Assembly: GCF_038396675.1 (NCBI RefSeq)
Contig: NC_088931.1
Span: forward strand, 12,755,501-12,819,500
Length of the DNA: 64,000 bases
Reading direction: 5' to 3'
Source: Hydra vulgaris
Taxonomy: Eukaryota; Cnidaria; Hydrozoa; Anthoathecata; Hydridae
Position 1 is the stretch's first letter. Each line of letters begins with the position of its first letter. Under the pieces are notes generated by a model that was given only the letters and a program-made list of their open reading frames with translations, had not been told where the DNA came from and searched no databases. The position numbers and the translations under genes were made by a program. Shown here one piece after another: positions 1 to 9,750 of this stretch.

Positions 1-28
1 GCACTCTTACCACTGCGCCACAGCTGCA
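1..28 (-). repeat. tRNA-derived SINE head, cut by window edge
   Basis: Read on the minus strand, this edge holds an A-box-like stretch, TGGCGCAGTGG, followed by TAAGAG, as at the 5' end of tRNA-derived SINEs. Only the first ~28 bases are in view, so neither the B box nor the tail can be checked. A real tRNA gene is possible but less likely in this repeat-rich setting. Confidence 0.4.
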
Positions 29-130
29 CTGATTTAAAAAGTAATTTTATTGTAATTGACAGCAAAGGACTAAACAATATTATCTTAAACGTAACTCGCA
101 TTTTATTTTTAAAAAAAATAAATGTTTTTT

Positions 131-1190
131 TAGTGCAACAAAATTATAAGACACTTTTGGAAAAAATTTATGTAAATGGTCTTTTATAAAAAAAAGACGT
201 CTCAATTTTAAAAAATCAATAGTACTTTTACCATTTTTTTAAATCACTTAAATCATTCTAGAAGTTAAAGAATCATACAACTTTTTTATGAACGAAATGT
301 CAATTGTATCTCATGCAGATGATTGATTTCAAGTCAGCTAGTGAACTATATTGTTTACCACCTTCAAACACTATAAATGACAGCTGTGCCCAAACATTCT
401 CAATCAAGACAAAATCGTTTTTTGCCAGAAAATACTTCTTGTTGCCACTCTTCTTTCCAAGTTACGTAGTTTTTGTAAAGGTTATTCGATCGTTTGTGCA
501 TTTTGTTGTCAAAGGTGGTTTTTGCTGAATTTTTTGCGCAATAGATAAAAAGCATTATGAATAACTCGCTGAACTGTTCGTAAACTAGCAATTACACCTA
601 CTTCTGCAGCAATTTGACGTCCAGTTAATGAAGAATTTGAAGGTTGTCTCAACAACTTTCGCATATCACGGTCACTTAATGTTAATGGACGCCCGGGACA
701 TTTTTTTATTCCATACATATGAGGACTATTAGCGTAGTTTTTATACACAGTTCAGTCAATCGCTCTAGTCATGTAACTAACGGAGTGACCCATCTTCGAT
801 AAGTTAGAAAGCACTTTTTTCTCATCTGGGCTCAGCGGTGCAGCACAACCCATTATTTATTAATTTGTTATTTTATACCTAATAAAAAAAAAACCTAAAT
901 TAAATTTTTTGACAGTTCACAGCAGTTTACAGTTAAATAATCGTCTGTGGTGTTTACATCAAATAAATATTTGTAATTGCCCACAACTGCGGTTTGTAAG
1001 TAAAACGTTTTTTGTAAAACTGTTTTATAATTTTTTTACACTGAAAAAACGGGTTTTTTTTATAAAATATTATTTAGTGTTGTAAACCATTTGCTTTCAT
1101 TTTCAATAAAAGTTAGTTTTTAAATATAAATGTATAGTAGACTTTTAAAAACATTTTTGGAGTGTCTTATCATTTTGTCGCGCAGTGTAT
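131..1190 (-). mobile_element. Tc1/mariner element, internally deleted
   Basis: Imperfect terminal inverted repeats face each other at about 131-160 and 1160-1190. Both contain ACAAAAT, one base, then ATAAGACAC, and both abut a TA-like target. The ~1.06-kb interior carries a broken Tc1-type transposase on the minus strand. The length is shorter than a full Tc1 (about 1.3-1.6 kb) because the central catalytic part is missing. Confidence 0.75.
299..853 (-). pseudogene. Tc1-like transposase, deletion pseudogene
   Basis: The start codon at 851-853 opens an N-terminal paired-type helix-turn-helix domain. It contains GRPLTLSDRDMRKLLRQ and TGRQIAAEVG, the DNA-binding region of Tc1 transposases. One in-frame TGA lies near 748 and a frameshift near 550. 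The next frame has the region leading to the first catalytic Asp (VTWKEEWQQEVFSGKKRF). After that the sequence jumps to the segment that normally follows the third acidic residue (ENVWAQLS, GGKQYSSL) and stops near 300. The deletion removes the middle of the DDE domain, so no active enzyme can be made. Family assignment is confident; the exact clade is not. Confidence 0.75.
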
Positions 1191-1260
1191 GTTTGACACC
1201 ATTTAGAACGCCGACCTAGGTCATCACATTAAAGGGTGGAGGGAAAACAGGATTAAAAAC

Positions 1261-1728
1261 ACTTACTAAACTCAAACTAAAGAGCAATATTGTTAAGACT
1301 GTAATTTGGTGTTGCTGATGAATCAGTTGATATTAAAACTTGTGCACGGTCACTAAAAATAATTTCGTATTTGATCCCTAAAACTTGAAGGGTGAAACGG
1401 TAATAAGATTTAAATTGAGGAGAGTGAGGTAGTTGGATCCATTAGGAGCTGGTCCTTGTCCATAAGCAAGTGAAATGGTAGCTTTGTGCCCGGCAGTGCA
1501 ATTTGTCAAAGATCCTGATCTTAGGAGGGTGAGATTTCCGGGGTCAGCCTCGTCGTGGATGTCTTGTATCAGCCTATCAAGTAAAGCTTGCTGAGTGGGA
1601 GGTAAGAAAGGATCTCTTATTGACCAATATTCTCCATTATCTATCAATGAATGTATTTCTTGACCTTGCATTCTTACTGTTAATTTTTGAATGATTGCAC
1701 GTCCTAAATTCGCAACAAGTTGAGCTAT
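1261..1728 (-). pseudogene. Major capsid protein-like relic (Polinton-like virus type)
   Basis: On the minus strand an open stretch begins after a stop at 1729-1731. It contains VANLGRAIIQKLTVRMQGQE followed by a DPFLPPTQQALLDRL segment. After a frameshift near 1390 a second stretch contains GIKYEIIFSDRAQVL and NYSLNNIAL. The order (an NLGRA...L.V...G.EI strand, then an acidic or amphipathic linker, then a late Y.L.NI.LE.E strand) resembles the major capsid proteins of Polinton-like viruses that are endogenous in cnidarians. This is from memory of the family, not a search. Only about 150 codons remain, with a frameshift and a stop, so it is non-functional. If correct, the surrounding decayed ORFs may belong to the same integrated element. 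Confidence 0.45.
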
Positions 1729-1779
1729 TTAATCTTAAAATGATATCATATAGTAATCAGACTGACCCAAGGATAACAA

Positions 1780-2280
1780 CCATGTTTGAGGTTAAGAAAT
1801 ATATAGAATTCATCAAAATTTTTTAAAAAAAGAAAAAAGTGCTGGTACTAAGAGCAAAGAAACCTCTGCGGATCTAGAAAGAAGGCTAAACATAGCACAA
1901 AATTAAGCACTTGAAGCAAATGAAAGATTTGAAAACGTTAAAAAAAATATATCAAGATTTGAAAGTATTCGCTAATATTCGTGATACGTTTTATAGAGTT
2001 AGAGAAACTTTGACTGACACAATTAGTTATATAATAAACAGATTTGGGTGGACTCCTGATTTCATGATTTGGGTGGACTCCTTACGCTGCAATACTTATA
2101 ATAGAAGCTGTAATAGGAACTGTGACAGAATTAATTAAAAAATTTGCAGGTGTGTCACCAAAAAATAAAAAGCCAAGTAGTGGCAAACCATATACAGGGG
2201 ATGGAAAACCAGAGGTGACAAACCAGATCAAAGTGGTCACAAGCCTAACCCAGACAAAGGCAACCTTATAAAGGTGGATA
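1780..2280 (+). pseudogene. Decayed coding fragment: helical stretch plus membrane segment
   Basis: Several plus-strand frames hold pieces that read like one degraded protein. First comes a charged helical stretch (AGTKSKETSADLERRLNIAQ and ALEANERFENVKKNISRFES), then a hydrophobic segment (AAILIIEAVIGTVTELIKKF), then a Gly/Lys/Pro-rich tail (KPSSGKPYTGDGKPEVTNQ). Frameshifts and stops break it, and a 27-bp direct duplication (GATTTGGGTGGACTCCT) sits at 2040-2080. I do not recognise the family. It may be a minor virion-type protein of the same old element as the capsid relic, because it is the nearest coding-like neighbour. That link is inference only. Confidence 0.35.
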
Positions 2281-2342
2281 TAGTGGAGACGGTGGTGGAG
2301 ATAATAAAAAAGGAAAAAAAAAAGAATGCTTGAGCATTTTGC

Positions 2343-2420
2343 AAACGTATTAGGGTGGATTGATAAAAAAGCATAGGAAAAACTTCCTATGCTTTTTTAT
2401 CAATCCACCCTAGTACGTTT
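2343..2420. repeat. 37-bp-arm near-perfect hairpin
   Basis: The arms 2343-2379 and 2384-2420 are reverse complements with a single mismatch and a 4-base loop. The core arm begins AGGGTGGATTGATAAAAAAG. No terminal duplication or tail marks it as a known element. It lies between the decayed ORF upstream and a LINE fragment downstream. Confidence 0.85.
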
Positions 2421-2463
2421 TGTGAAAAGGAGCTCAGGTTACTACGTAGTTAGCTGAAAAGAC

Positions 2464-2900
2464 ATGTGGCTTATAAATTTTAATAAAAAAGTTGTATCCC
2501 AACTTTATTATGCATTCATTCATAGCTATATGAATTATGCAAATATTGCTTGGGCAAGTACTGAAAAAAGTAAGTTACAATCACTCTATCGCCGTCAGAA
2601 ATATTTCGCCGTCAGCAACAATTTTGTATTGATTATCGTGCATCCCAATTTCGGAATGATATTGTTTTGCCTAATTTTAATTTTGATCTACCTGTTTCTT
2701 TGCATCTTTTTAAAATTAAGCTAAAAAATCTTTTACTTTCCCATATTATCAAAATTTGGCAATAATATTTATATTATGGAAATATTTATTAAACTTTATT
2801 ACCTATACTATAAAGTGAAATGTGTATGTATATTTTATTATGTTATACTTATAGTTACTTTATAACCTAATAATTTGTTTACACTAGTGTAAGATTCTGA
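2464..2900 (+). pseudogene. CR1/L2-like LINE ORF2 C-terminal fragment
   Basis: The reading KKVVSQLYYAFIHSYMNYAN followed by IAWAST and an SLYRRQK stretch is the conserved region after the reverse transcriptase of CR1/L2-clade LINEs (usual form L.LLYY.LI..YL.Y...W). After a frameshift, FCIDYRASQFRNDIVLPNFN and a KIKLKNLLL end match the usual C-terminus. There is no catalytic domain. It is a 5'-truncated insertion, independent of the longer LINE at 3.85-8.1 kb. Confidence 0.6.
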
Positions 2901-2937
2901 CGATAAGATCTTACTGACCTTCTTTCTAGTTTTTTAA

Positions 2938-3438
2938 ATGTTAGTAGTATTTGCTTACTTTATAAATTGTATTAATTTTTATCTACTCTCATTATGTTAT
3001 AAAAAAGATGATAACAATCCAAGATGGATAAACAAACCACCAGCTGGCAACGATGGCCATTACATGAGAGGTGGTCCTCAATACTATTTTTATAATGAGT
3101 ATAAAGAAGGATTCATTTATAAACCTCTTGATGATCTACCAAATTACATTCTTAAAACTGTTGTTGTAAAATTGAATGAAGTAATTTATTACACCAATAG
3201 AGGAGCAAGTCGATGCCCATTGACTATTACTAACATTGAAAATCCAGTTATTTTTGTTAATAAAAATTTCGGCTTTAAACCAAAGTATAAGAACACATTT
3301 TATACTTACTTGGTTAAGCAACTTCACGTTCCTCAGGATTACACTCCGAATGATGATATTAGCTATATTAATTTGCTTAATTTTGCTATTTCACATGGTA
3401 GCTCTTGCTGTGGTGTGAATACATTGATACTATACTGA
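2938..3438 (+). CDS. Unrecognised 166-codon ORF, possible old-element gene
   Basis: One uninterrupted frame. The first ~20 residues are hydrophobic and may be chance read-through, because better-looking protein begins near codon 22 (KKDDNNPRWINKPPAGNDGH). The body has aromatic-rich strands (GGPQYYFYNEYKEGFIY), a hydrophobic core (YILKTVVVKLNEVIYYT) and a Cys pair near the end (GSSCCG). Composition suggests a beta-rich, perhaps virion-type, protein. I do not recognise the family. It lies between two other degraded fragments on the same strand and may share their origin. It could also be the surviving half of a longer gene, since there is no clear promoter or start. Confidence 0.35.
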   Translation: MLVVFAYFINCINFYLLSLCYKKDDNNPRWINKPPAGNDGHYMRGGPQYYFYNEYKEGFIYKPLDDLPNYILKTVVVKLNEVIYYTNRGASRCPLTITNIENPVIFVNKNFGFKPKYKNTFYTYLVKQLHVPQDYTPNDDISYINLLNFAISHGSSCCGVNTLILY

Positions 3439-3589
3439 AATGATCCTTTAGCACAGGCTTTGTTTTGTTTTCATATTTACTATACTGTAAGCCGTATGAC
3501 GGCTTAGTGTGACACTTTCAAACAAAAAACGTTTTAACCAAATGTAATTAAATATGTAAATAAAAAGGTTTTTTAAAAAAACTAAAAAT

Positions 3590-3845
3590 GAATTTGATAT
3601 TGATTCAGGAAAAATTGTGACAAATTGGGATTAAACTAATGATCTTCGGCGATTTGTTTAAGACGATGAAACAGGAGATTATCACATTAACTTATGAATT
3701 TGTCAGGAACCAGATGAGATGAATTGTATTACCAAATCTGGCCTTTAATTTATTTCAGAACCAATTTCGTGAATAAAACTGAGTACATGGAACTCAATGA
3801 TTGGAGATCATTGAACGAGCAGCAATTTTAGAAGAACGAGCGCAA
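3590..3845 (+). pseudogene. 5' half of a gene split by the LINE
   Basis: A plus-strand frame reads DIDSGKIVTNWD, then after a stop TNDLRRFV and after another stop DDETGDYHINL. A second frame continues with WRSLNERAAILEERAQF up to the point where the LINE begins. Just past the LINE, at 8098, ALEARIHRPENNA resumes in the same helical, charged style. I infer that one gene was split by the retrotransposon. The family is not recognised. In-frame stops and frameshifts show it is dead. Confidence 0.4.
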
Positions 3846-3859
3846 TTTTAGCTCAGCAA

Positions 3860-4778
3860 GTGTTTATTAATGCTTTCCGGCAACAAGAATGTAGTATTAA
3901 AATTATTGATAGTAAAAGTAAAGAGATTAAAGACCGTTTAAATAATGACTTAGCAGATGTTCGCCGTCAATTAAACATTAAATATTTAAATTTTAAAAAA
4001 TATAATATTCCTGAACTAGCTGTATCCTCAAACTCAAACAATAATAAAACAATGCGTAATTCAATAAATAATTTTGAAAATGTAACAAATCAAATCGTCT
4101 CAGTCAGAAAAAATTGTCAGTCAGACTTTTTAAAGTATAAAAATCTTTCATCAAATGGTGTTGTTTCGACTTCAAGTTCCCTTAGTACAAAAGCGGTTGG
4201 AAATGTAAAAAATTCAAAAAATCAAATAAAAAAAGTAAACAACGTCACTAAAATAATCAATCCTCGTAATAACCAAACAGATGAATATAAATGGCCAGTA
4301 GGAACGACGCTAATATGTGGAGACTCTATTTGGATGGGGATTAACGAAAAAAAAAATGCATAAGCTTGGAAAAGTAAAAGTAAGAGTATTTAGTGGTGCT
4401 ACGATTGAAGACATGCATTATAACCTAGTTCCACTTTTGAAAAAAGAACCTTCAAATATTATCCTGCATGTTGGAACAAATAATTGTACAAATGATTCTG
4501 AATCTGCTTTGGCAAAATTAAAAGATCTTGTTTCCTTCATTTCAAAATCTAACCCTTTATGTTCAATAATTTTATCTACACTAATTCGTCGTTTTGATAA
4601 TGCTAAAGCTCAATTAACGTCGCTACACTTAGCCGAAAAATTAAAACTAACTAAATTTAATATTATTGATAACTCTAATTTGTCTAATGAACACCTTGGG
4701 CTACGTGGTCTTCACCTAAACACACGAGGATCAGGTAGACTTGCCATGAACTTTATTGCATATCTAAAGTCTATTTGA
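3860..4778 (+). pseudogene. LINE ORF1 with SGNH-esterase domain
   Basis: The first frame (3860-4363) starts with a Lys/Asn-rich, partly helical N-terminus of about 150 residues and ends in TTLICGDSIW, block I of SGNH hydrolases. A run of A near 4350 shifts the frame. The second frame (to 4778) carries block III (LHVGTNNCTN) and the block V region with its His (GLHLNTRGSGRLAMNF). Such esterase-bearing ORF1 proteins bind retrotransposon RNA and are typical of CR1/L2-type elements. Only the one homopolymer frameshift separates the halves, so the copy is moderately old. No zinc finger is visible upstream. Confidence 0.7.
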
Positions 4779-4854
4779 TAGACATTCCCCTATAGATTCT
4801 TATCACCAATCTACCTTACCAAGTACTTTTGAAGAAATTAGTCTAAATTCTGAT

Positions 4855-7712
4855 TTGGATAAACTAAGGGCCAAATATCCCAAAAATATCAGTTTAGCAT
4901 TTTTAAATATTAATTCAATTCGTAATAAATTTTTAGATATTGTTACCTATATAAATAAAACTGTTGATATACTTATATTAGATGACTCCTTTCCAATAAA
5001 TCAATTTTTATATCCAGGTTATAAAACGCCTTATCGGCTTGATATCTCTCAACATAGTGGAGGTCTTCTTGTATACATAAATGAAAATATCATTTCTAAA
5101 AGATTAGCTAAAAAGGATTTCCCCAGAGACATTCAAATTATCACTTTTGAAATTAAATTAAGAATGCGGAAATGGCTCATAATAGCCACTTATAAACCCC
5201 AAAATCAGAATTGTGACTATTTCTTCAATCACCTTAAAGGAGTGCTTGACTTTTATTTGCAATCATATCTTGATTTTATTCTAATAGGAAACTTTAATAT
5301 ACAACTTTCAGAAAAAAAAATGAAGGAATTCCTTCAACTTTATCAATGTATTAATTTAATTAAACGATCGACTTATTTTAAATCGGTCAATAACCCTTCC
5401 TGTATAGACCTTATCCTTACTAACAGAAAGCTGAGCTTCCAACATTCAAATACCTTTGGTACGGGTGTGAGTGATCATCACCATTTAATATACACCATGC
5501 TAAGATCCACTTTTTGTAAGTTACCACCTAAAAAACTTATTTATAGATCGTTCAAAAATTTCTCAAGTGAGATTTTTGCAAAAATACTCCGTTTCAACTT
5601 AAAATCTTGTTATGATATTAGTACTTTTAATGAGATATTCAGCAATTTGCTTAATATTCATGCCCCTCTTAAATCAAAAATCCTAAGAGGTAACAATAAA
5701 CCTTTTATAACTAAAGACTTACGAAAAGCAATTATGCTCCACTCTTCATTATATAAAAAATTTTTAGTTGATAGATTTTTCAGCTCTAATGTACAAAAAA
5801 CAAAGGAATTTGGTGGTTAAGCTTAACCGAAAAAATATGAAGAAGTACTTTGAGCAAATCAATACACTTTCGACTTTAAATACATCTCTCTGGAAGCTAA
5901 CTAAGCCTTTCTTTTCGGACAAATCTACAAATTCTAACGAGCGTATCACTTTGACTGAAAATGGCAACATTATCTCAGACAGTTCTTTGTTCACTAATAT
6001 TTTTAATAAATATTTCATAAATGTTGCATTGCCATCAAGTATGGCCGACCATATTAAATGGTCTTTTTCTCCTTGCACTTCAAACCCAGTTGAGTCAGCT
6101 ATAAAAAAGTATGTTGACCATCCTAGTATAAGAAACATTAAAAATAAATTCAAAATGAATGCACATAATTTCAAGTTTCATTGTATTACACCTGATGATA
6201 TTACAAAAATTATAGGGTCTATGAATGAAAAAAAAAAAAAGCAAGTGGTGAAATACCAACTTTTATGTTAAAATCTTACTTAATATACTTTAGGGATAGT
6301 CTTACAGATTGTATCAATAATAGCATCTTAGATGGAACATTCCCGTCATTTCTAAAAATGGCGGATGTTTTACCGTGTCTTAAAAAAAATGACCCAACAG
6401 ATAAGGCTAACTATCGTCCTATAAGTGTCCTACCCGCTCTCTCCAAAATTTTGGAAATGATCGTTTATGAACAGATTTTGTTATTTATGGAGCCAAAATT
6501 TGACAAACTTTTGTGTGGTTTTCGTAGAGGTTATAGTACTCAGCTTACACTTATTTTTTTACTTAATAAGTGGCATGAATGCATTAACAATGGAGGTATT
6601 GTTGGAACATTATTAATGGATCTATCTAAAGCGTATGATTTTATTCCGCATGACCTACTTACTGCTAAATTAGAAGCGTATGGTTTCTCTAAAGAAAGTC
6701 TTAAATTTCTTATATCGTATATTAGTGGTCGTAAACAAAGGGTAAGGATAGGACCTTCTGTTTCTAATTGGGTTGATATTTTGTCGGGAGTGCCTCAAGG
6801 TTCCATTCTTGGCCCCATCCTCTTTAATATCTTTATAAATGATATATTCTTCTTTATTAAAGATACTGAATTGTGCAACTTTGCAGATGATAATACGCTG
6901 TATGCCTGTGATTACAGCTTAGAAAAGGTTATTTTTCGATTGCAAAAAGAAGCAACTAATACCATTGCCTGATTTAAGTTTAACTCGATGGTTGCCAACC
7001 CTGATAAATTTCAATTACTTTTAGTTGGTTTAAAAAACACAAAAAATTAATACCTAAAAAAAGGTAATATAACTATTTTTGCCTCTGATAGGGTGAAACT
7101 ACTTGGTGTTACAATTGATAAGAATCTAAATTTTGGAGAACACATTAAATACTTATGCAGTAAAGCTAATGGCAAATGTTTTGCTCTTTCACGCATAAGA
7201 AGTTTTTTATCCCGTAATAAAGCTACATTGTTGTTTAACGCCTTCATAATGTCAATTTTTCTTATTGTCCCCTAATATGGATGTTTTGTTTTAAATACTA
7301 TGACAACCTTATAAATAAAATTCATAAAAAAGCTCTTTGTATTGTCCATAAAAGGTTTGACTTATCTCTTGATGAATTGTTAAGTTTTGATAATCGTCCG
7401 AGGATCCACTTAAGAAATTTGCGCTTTCTTATGATAGAAGTTTTTAAATCAATTAATTGTCTAAATCCACAATTTATGAAGGATTTATTCAATACAAAAA
7501 AACTTCCTTTTAAACTTCGTTGTAGCAAAAAAATGATTCTACCTTCAAATTGCTCCAAATATAAGGATACATGTTGTACTATATTTAGAGCCATCTCGTT
7601 ATGGAACACTCTAAATAACAAGACCATGTCCTCTAAAAGTTCTGAGGTGTTCAAAAAACATATTAAAAATTGGTATGCAAAAAATTGTTATTGTAAAATC
7701 TGTCGTTTTTAA
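4855..7712 (+). pseudogene. LINE ORF2: AP endonuclease + reverse transcriptase, inactive
   Basis: The endonuclease part (4855-5820) begins LAFLNINSIRNKF and ends at the conserved GVSDHHHLIY. The stretch normally carrying the catalytic Glu (SETKL before DDSFP) is missing, and the usual GDFN reads GNFN, so two metal-binding residues are gone. After a frameshift comes the linker (5768-6240). A run of ten A near 6231 shifts the frame again. The reverse transcriptase then follows (6265-6972) with ANYRPISVLP, GFRRGYSTQ, MDLSKAYDFI, GVPQGSILGP and the catalytic FADD box. A TGA at 6970-6972, a TAA near 7047 and a TAA at 7273-7275 with a frameshift break the C-terminal region (to 7712). Clearly a dead copy. 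Confidence 0.85.
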
Positions 7713-8097
7713 TAACTATTTTTATTTATCCTGACATTATAATACAATATTTACTCATTTTTCTGTAATGAAACGGTTGTAATTTAAATTTGAATTTGGA
7801 TTTGAATATTTTTAATGTTATTTGTAATTTATATTATAATTTTAAAATTGTAATTTTTTTTTTGTTTTTAAATACTTTTTAAAAGATTAATCGAAAATTG
7901 ACTATATATATGTGGACATATATATAGTCAATTTATTTATTTGATTTTTTTTGGTTTATTTATTATTTATTGTTTTTAACGATTTTCATGTGAGTGTGTA
8001 TAGTCTATAATTGTTAAATGTGTTGATTTTAATTAGTTTATTCTTGTTAAAACTATTGTAAACATCAACAAAAAATAAAGTTTTTAAATTAAACTAA

Positions 8098-8605
8098 ATT
8101 AATGCATTAGAAGCACGTATTCACCGTCCAGAAAATAATGCATGAAATAACTAATTATCAAACAACAATGCAAAATGCATCTTGACCAATTAATCACTGT
8201 CTTATCCCAGGCGTCTACATGATTGCTAGCGATTTAGCATTAAAAATGGACAACACAGTTGAACAAAACAATCAATTATTTATTGCCCCCTTGGTGCTCC
8301 ACTAGGTGTAAAAGATATAAGCAAAATAAAAACTTCCATAAAACCAACATACAGCTCAACAGCTGAAATAACAAAACCAAAAGACGGTGAACAAGTGAAA
8401 CAACAAATTGAACGGGTAGATCAACAACTGAAACAGATAGATCAAAGACGGGTACGAGCACAAATCCAACAGATACACAAAAAATACTTACAGCGATCAA
8501 TACATTTATACAAATAACTATAAGAAAGAGCTTACGAGTTTGTCATTGCTGGTGGTATAATAGTTGTTTCATATTATATTGTACGATACATTATAGATTA
8601 AACAA
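8098..8605 (+). pseudogene. 3' half of split gene plus short helical and membrane ORFs
   Basis: Directly after the LINE the frame ALEARIHRPENNA resumes. A following ATG at 8221 gives IASDLALKMDNTVEQNNQ, and after a one-base shift near 8290 continues as GAPLGVKDISKIKTS and a Gln/Lys-rich helix (KQQIERVDQQLKQIDQRRVR), ending near 8515. A second piece (8524-8602) is a likely membrane segment, FVIAGGIIVVSYYIVRYI. No family recognised. The succession of small helical and single-membrane-segment proteins resembles small structural proteins of virus-like elements, but that is an inference from style. Confidence 0.35.
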
Positions 8606-8671
8606 TTTTAAAAGATTTGAGATAAAATTTTAAAATTGTTAAATATGAAAAAATAAATATTATAAAGAAAA

Positions 8672-8971
8672 ATGAAACAAACTCATACAGCTCACCAAGT
8701 AAATATTACTGGAACTATTAAAGTTACTTTAACGGTTCCGAAAACATCATCGGCACATACTAAAATTCCTTTACGAAAGTTTATACACTATATAGGTTGT
8801 ACTTCACCCGGCGCCTTATTTATAGGGGAATGTGATAAGTTATTTTTAAACGCGGCAACATTTAAAGGAAACACTCAAAGAGTATTAGATACCATGACTA
8901 CCTTACCTAGTGGTGTCAGTTTTATAACTGTTGAACCTGTAACTTTAAACCGGCTTCATTTACAACCTTAA
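8672..8971 (+). CDS. Unrecognised 99-codon ORF with downstream hydrophobic tail
   Basis: An intact frame starting MKQTHTAHQVNITGTIKVTL with alternating hydrophobic residues, as in beta strands (KVTLTVPK, KFIHYIGCT, GALFIGECDKLFL, GVSFITVEPVTL). It ends at TAA near 8970. Past that stop the frame stays open as a hydrophobic segment (AVLVLIFLLAVLVLIFG) to about 9085. A single mutation may therefore have cut a ~135-residue protein with a C-terminal membrane anchor. The preceding AATATTATAAAGAAAA is merely AT-rich, with no defined promoter. Function unknown; it sits among other small decayed ORFs of the putative old element. Confidence 0.4.
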   Translation: MKQTHTAHQVNITGTIKVTLTVPKTSSAHTKIPLRKFIHYIGCTSPGALFIGECDKLFLNAATFKGNTQRVLDTMTTLPSGVSFITVEPVTLNRLHLQP

Positions 8972-9085
8972 CAAGAAATTGATCCGATTGTTTTTAAATG
9001 TATTGGTTATGATGCTGTATTAGTTTTGATATTTTTATTAGCTGTTTTAGTTTTGATATTTGGGATGGATGTTGCTGTGCGTTAA

Positions 9086-9750
9086 ACTATAAAAATAAAT
9101 GATATAATATTAATATTGGAAAAAAGTGAAGTTTGATTATATCCAGTGCTGCCAAAATTTAACAAGACGTTTCACCTTCAGATCCTTCATTAAAAGATGT
9201 TTCGCTTCAGTCTATACCAAACGCACCTTCAACTTGGCGATTTCAAACAGCTTTGTCACATGTTCAAATGAGTTTGACGATGAATTAAAAAAAAGAGTCT
9301 TCGTCGCAAAAGTGTCGCTTTAAAACTGAACACAATTTTTTGTTTGTTTTTGTTTTGGATTTTCAAGTTAAACAATTATTTTATGGGTACTTTTTAGACT
9401 TAGGAAAAGTTACTCCATAGTTTTTTAAACATTTATTTACAATTGTTAGACACTTTTAATGTATTTTCGAGTAATTTCGAGTAAAGTTTTTTAAAAAACC
9501 GGTAAGCGATAATATAAAAAAGAATAAAATTAAAAACTTGTATGAATAAATAATATTAAGACGTACTCTAATCGATTCACTAAAATAAATTACAGTAATT
9601 CGAATTTGATGTAAAAAGTTACTCAAAAAGTTACTCAAAAACTCGAAGTTTTATTCATTTAAATTTGCTCATTCAAAAAAAAAAAAAGAACGTCATTAGT
9701 TGAAGCGTTCACGACCTGGTTTCTACTGATGTTATTAAAATAGTTTCACT
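9086..9750. other. AT-rich stretch with one possible coding fragment
   Basis: Between 9150 and 9300 one plus frame reads DPSLKDVSLQSIPNAPSTWR with a Ser/Thr-rich continuation, interrupted by stops. It could be another piece of the decayed element. The remainder is AT-rich with no feature I can support. Confidence 0.3.

Larger units (their letters stand above)
3846..8095 (+). mobile_element. CR1/L2-like non-LTR retrotransposon, decayed
   Basis: A ~4.25-kb LINE with two coding regions in the expected order: ORF1 with an esterase domain and ORF2 with an endonuclease and reverse transcriptase. A ~380-base AT-rich 3' UTR ends with AATAAAG and a short ATTAAACTAAATTAA-like tail rather than long poly(A). 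Domain order and the ORF1 esterase point to the CR1/L2 group. The 5' end is placed where coding-like sequence of another gene stops, so it is approximate. Both ORFs are frameshifted. Confidence 0.8.

Noticed and set aside
304..528. 74-codon plus-strand ORF
   Set aside because: Antisense shadow of the Tc1 transposase relic.
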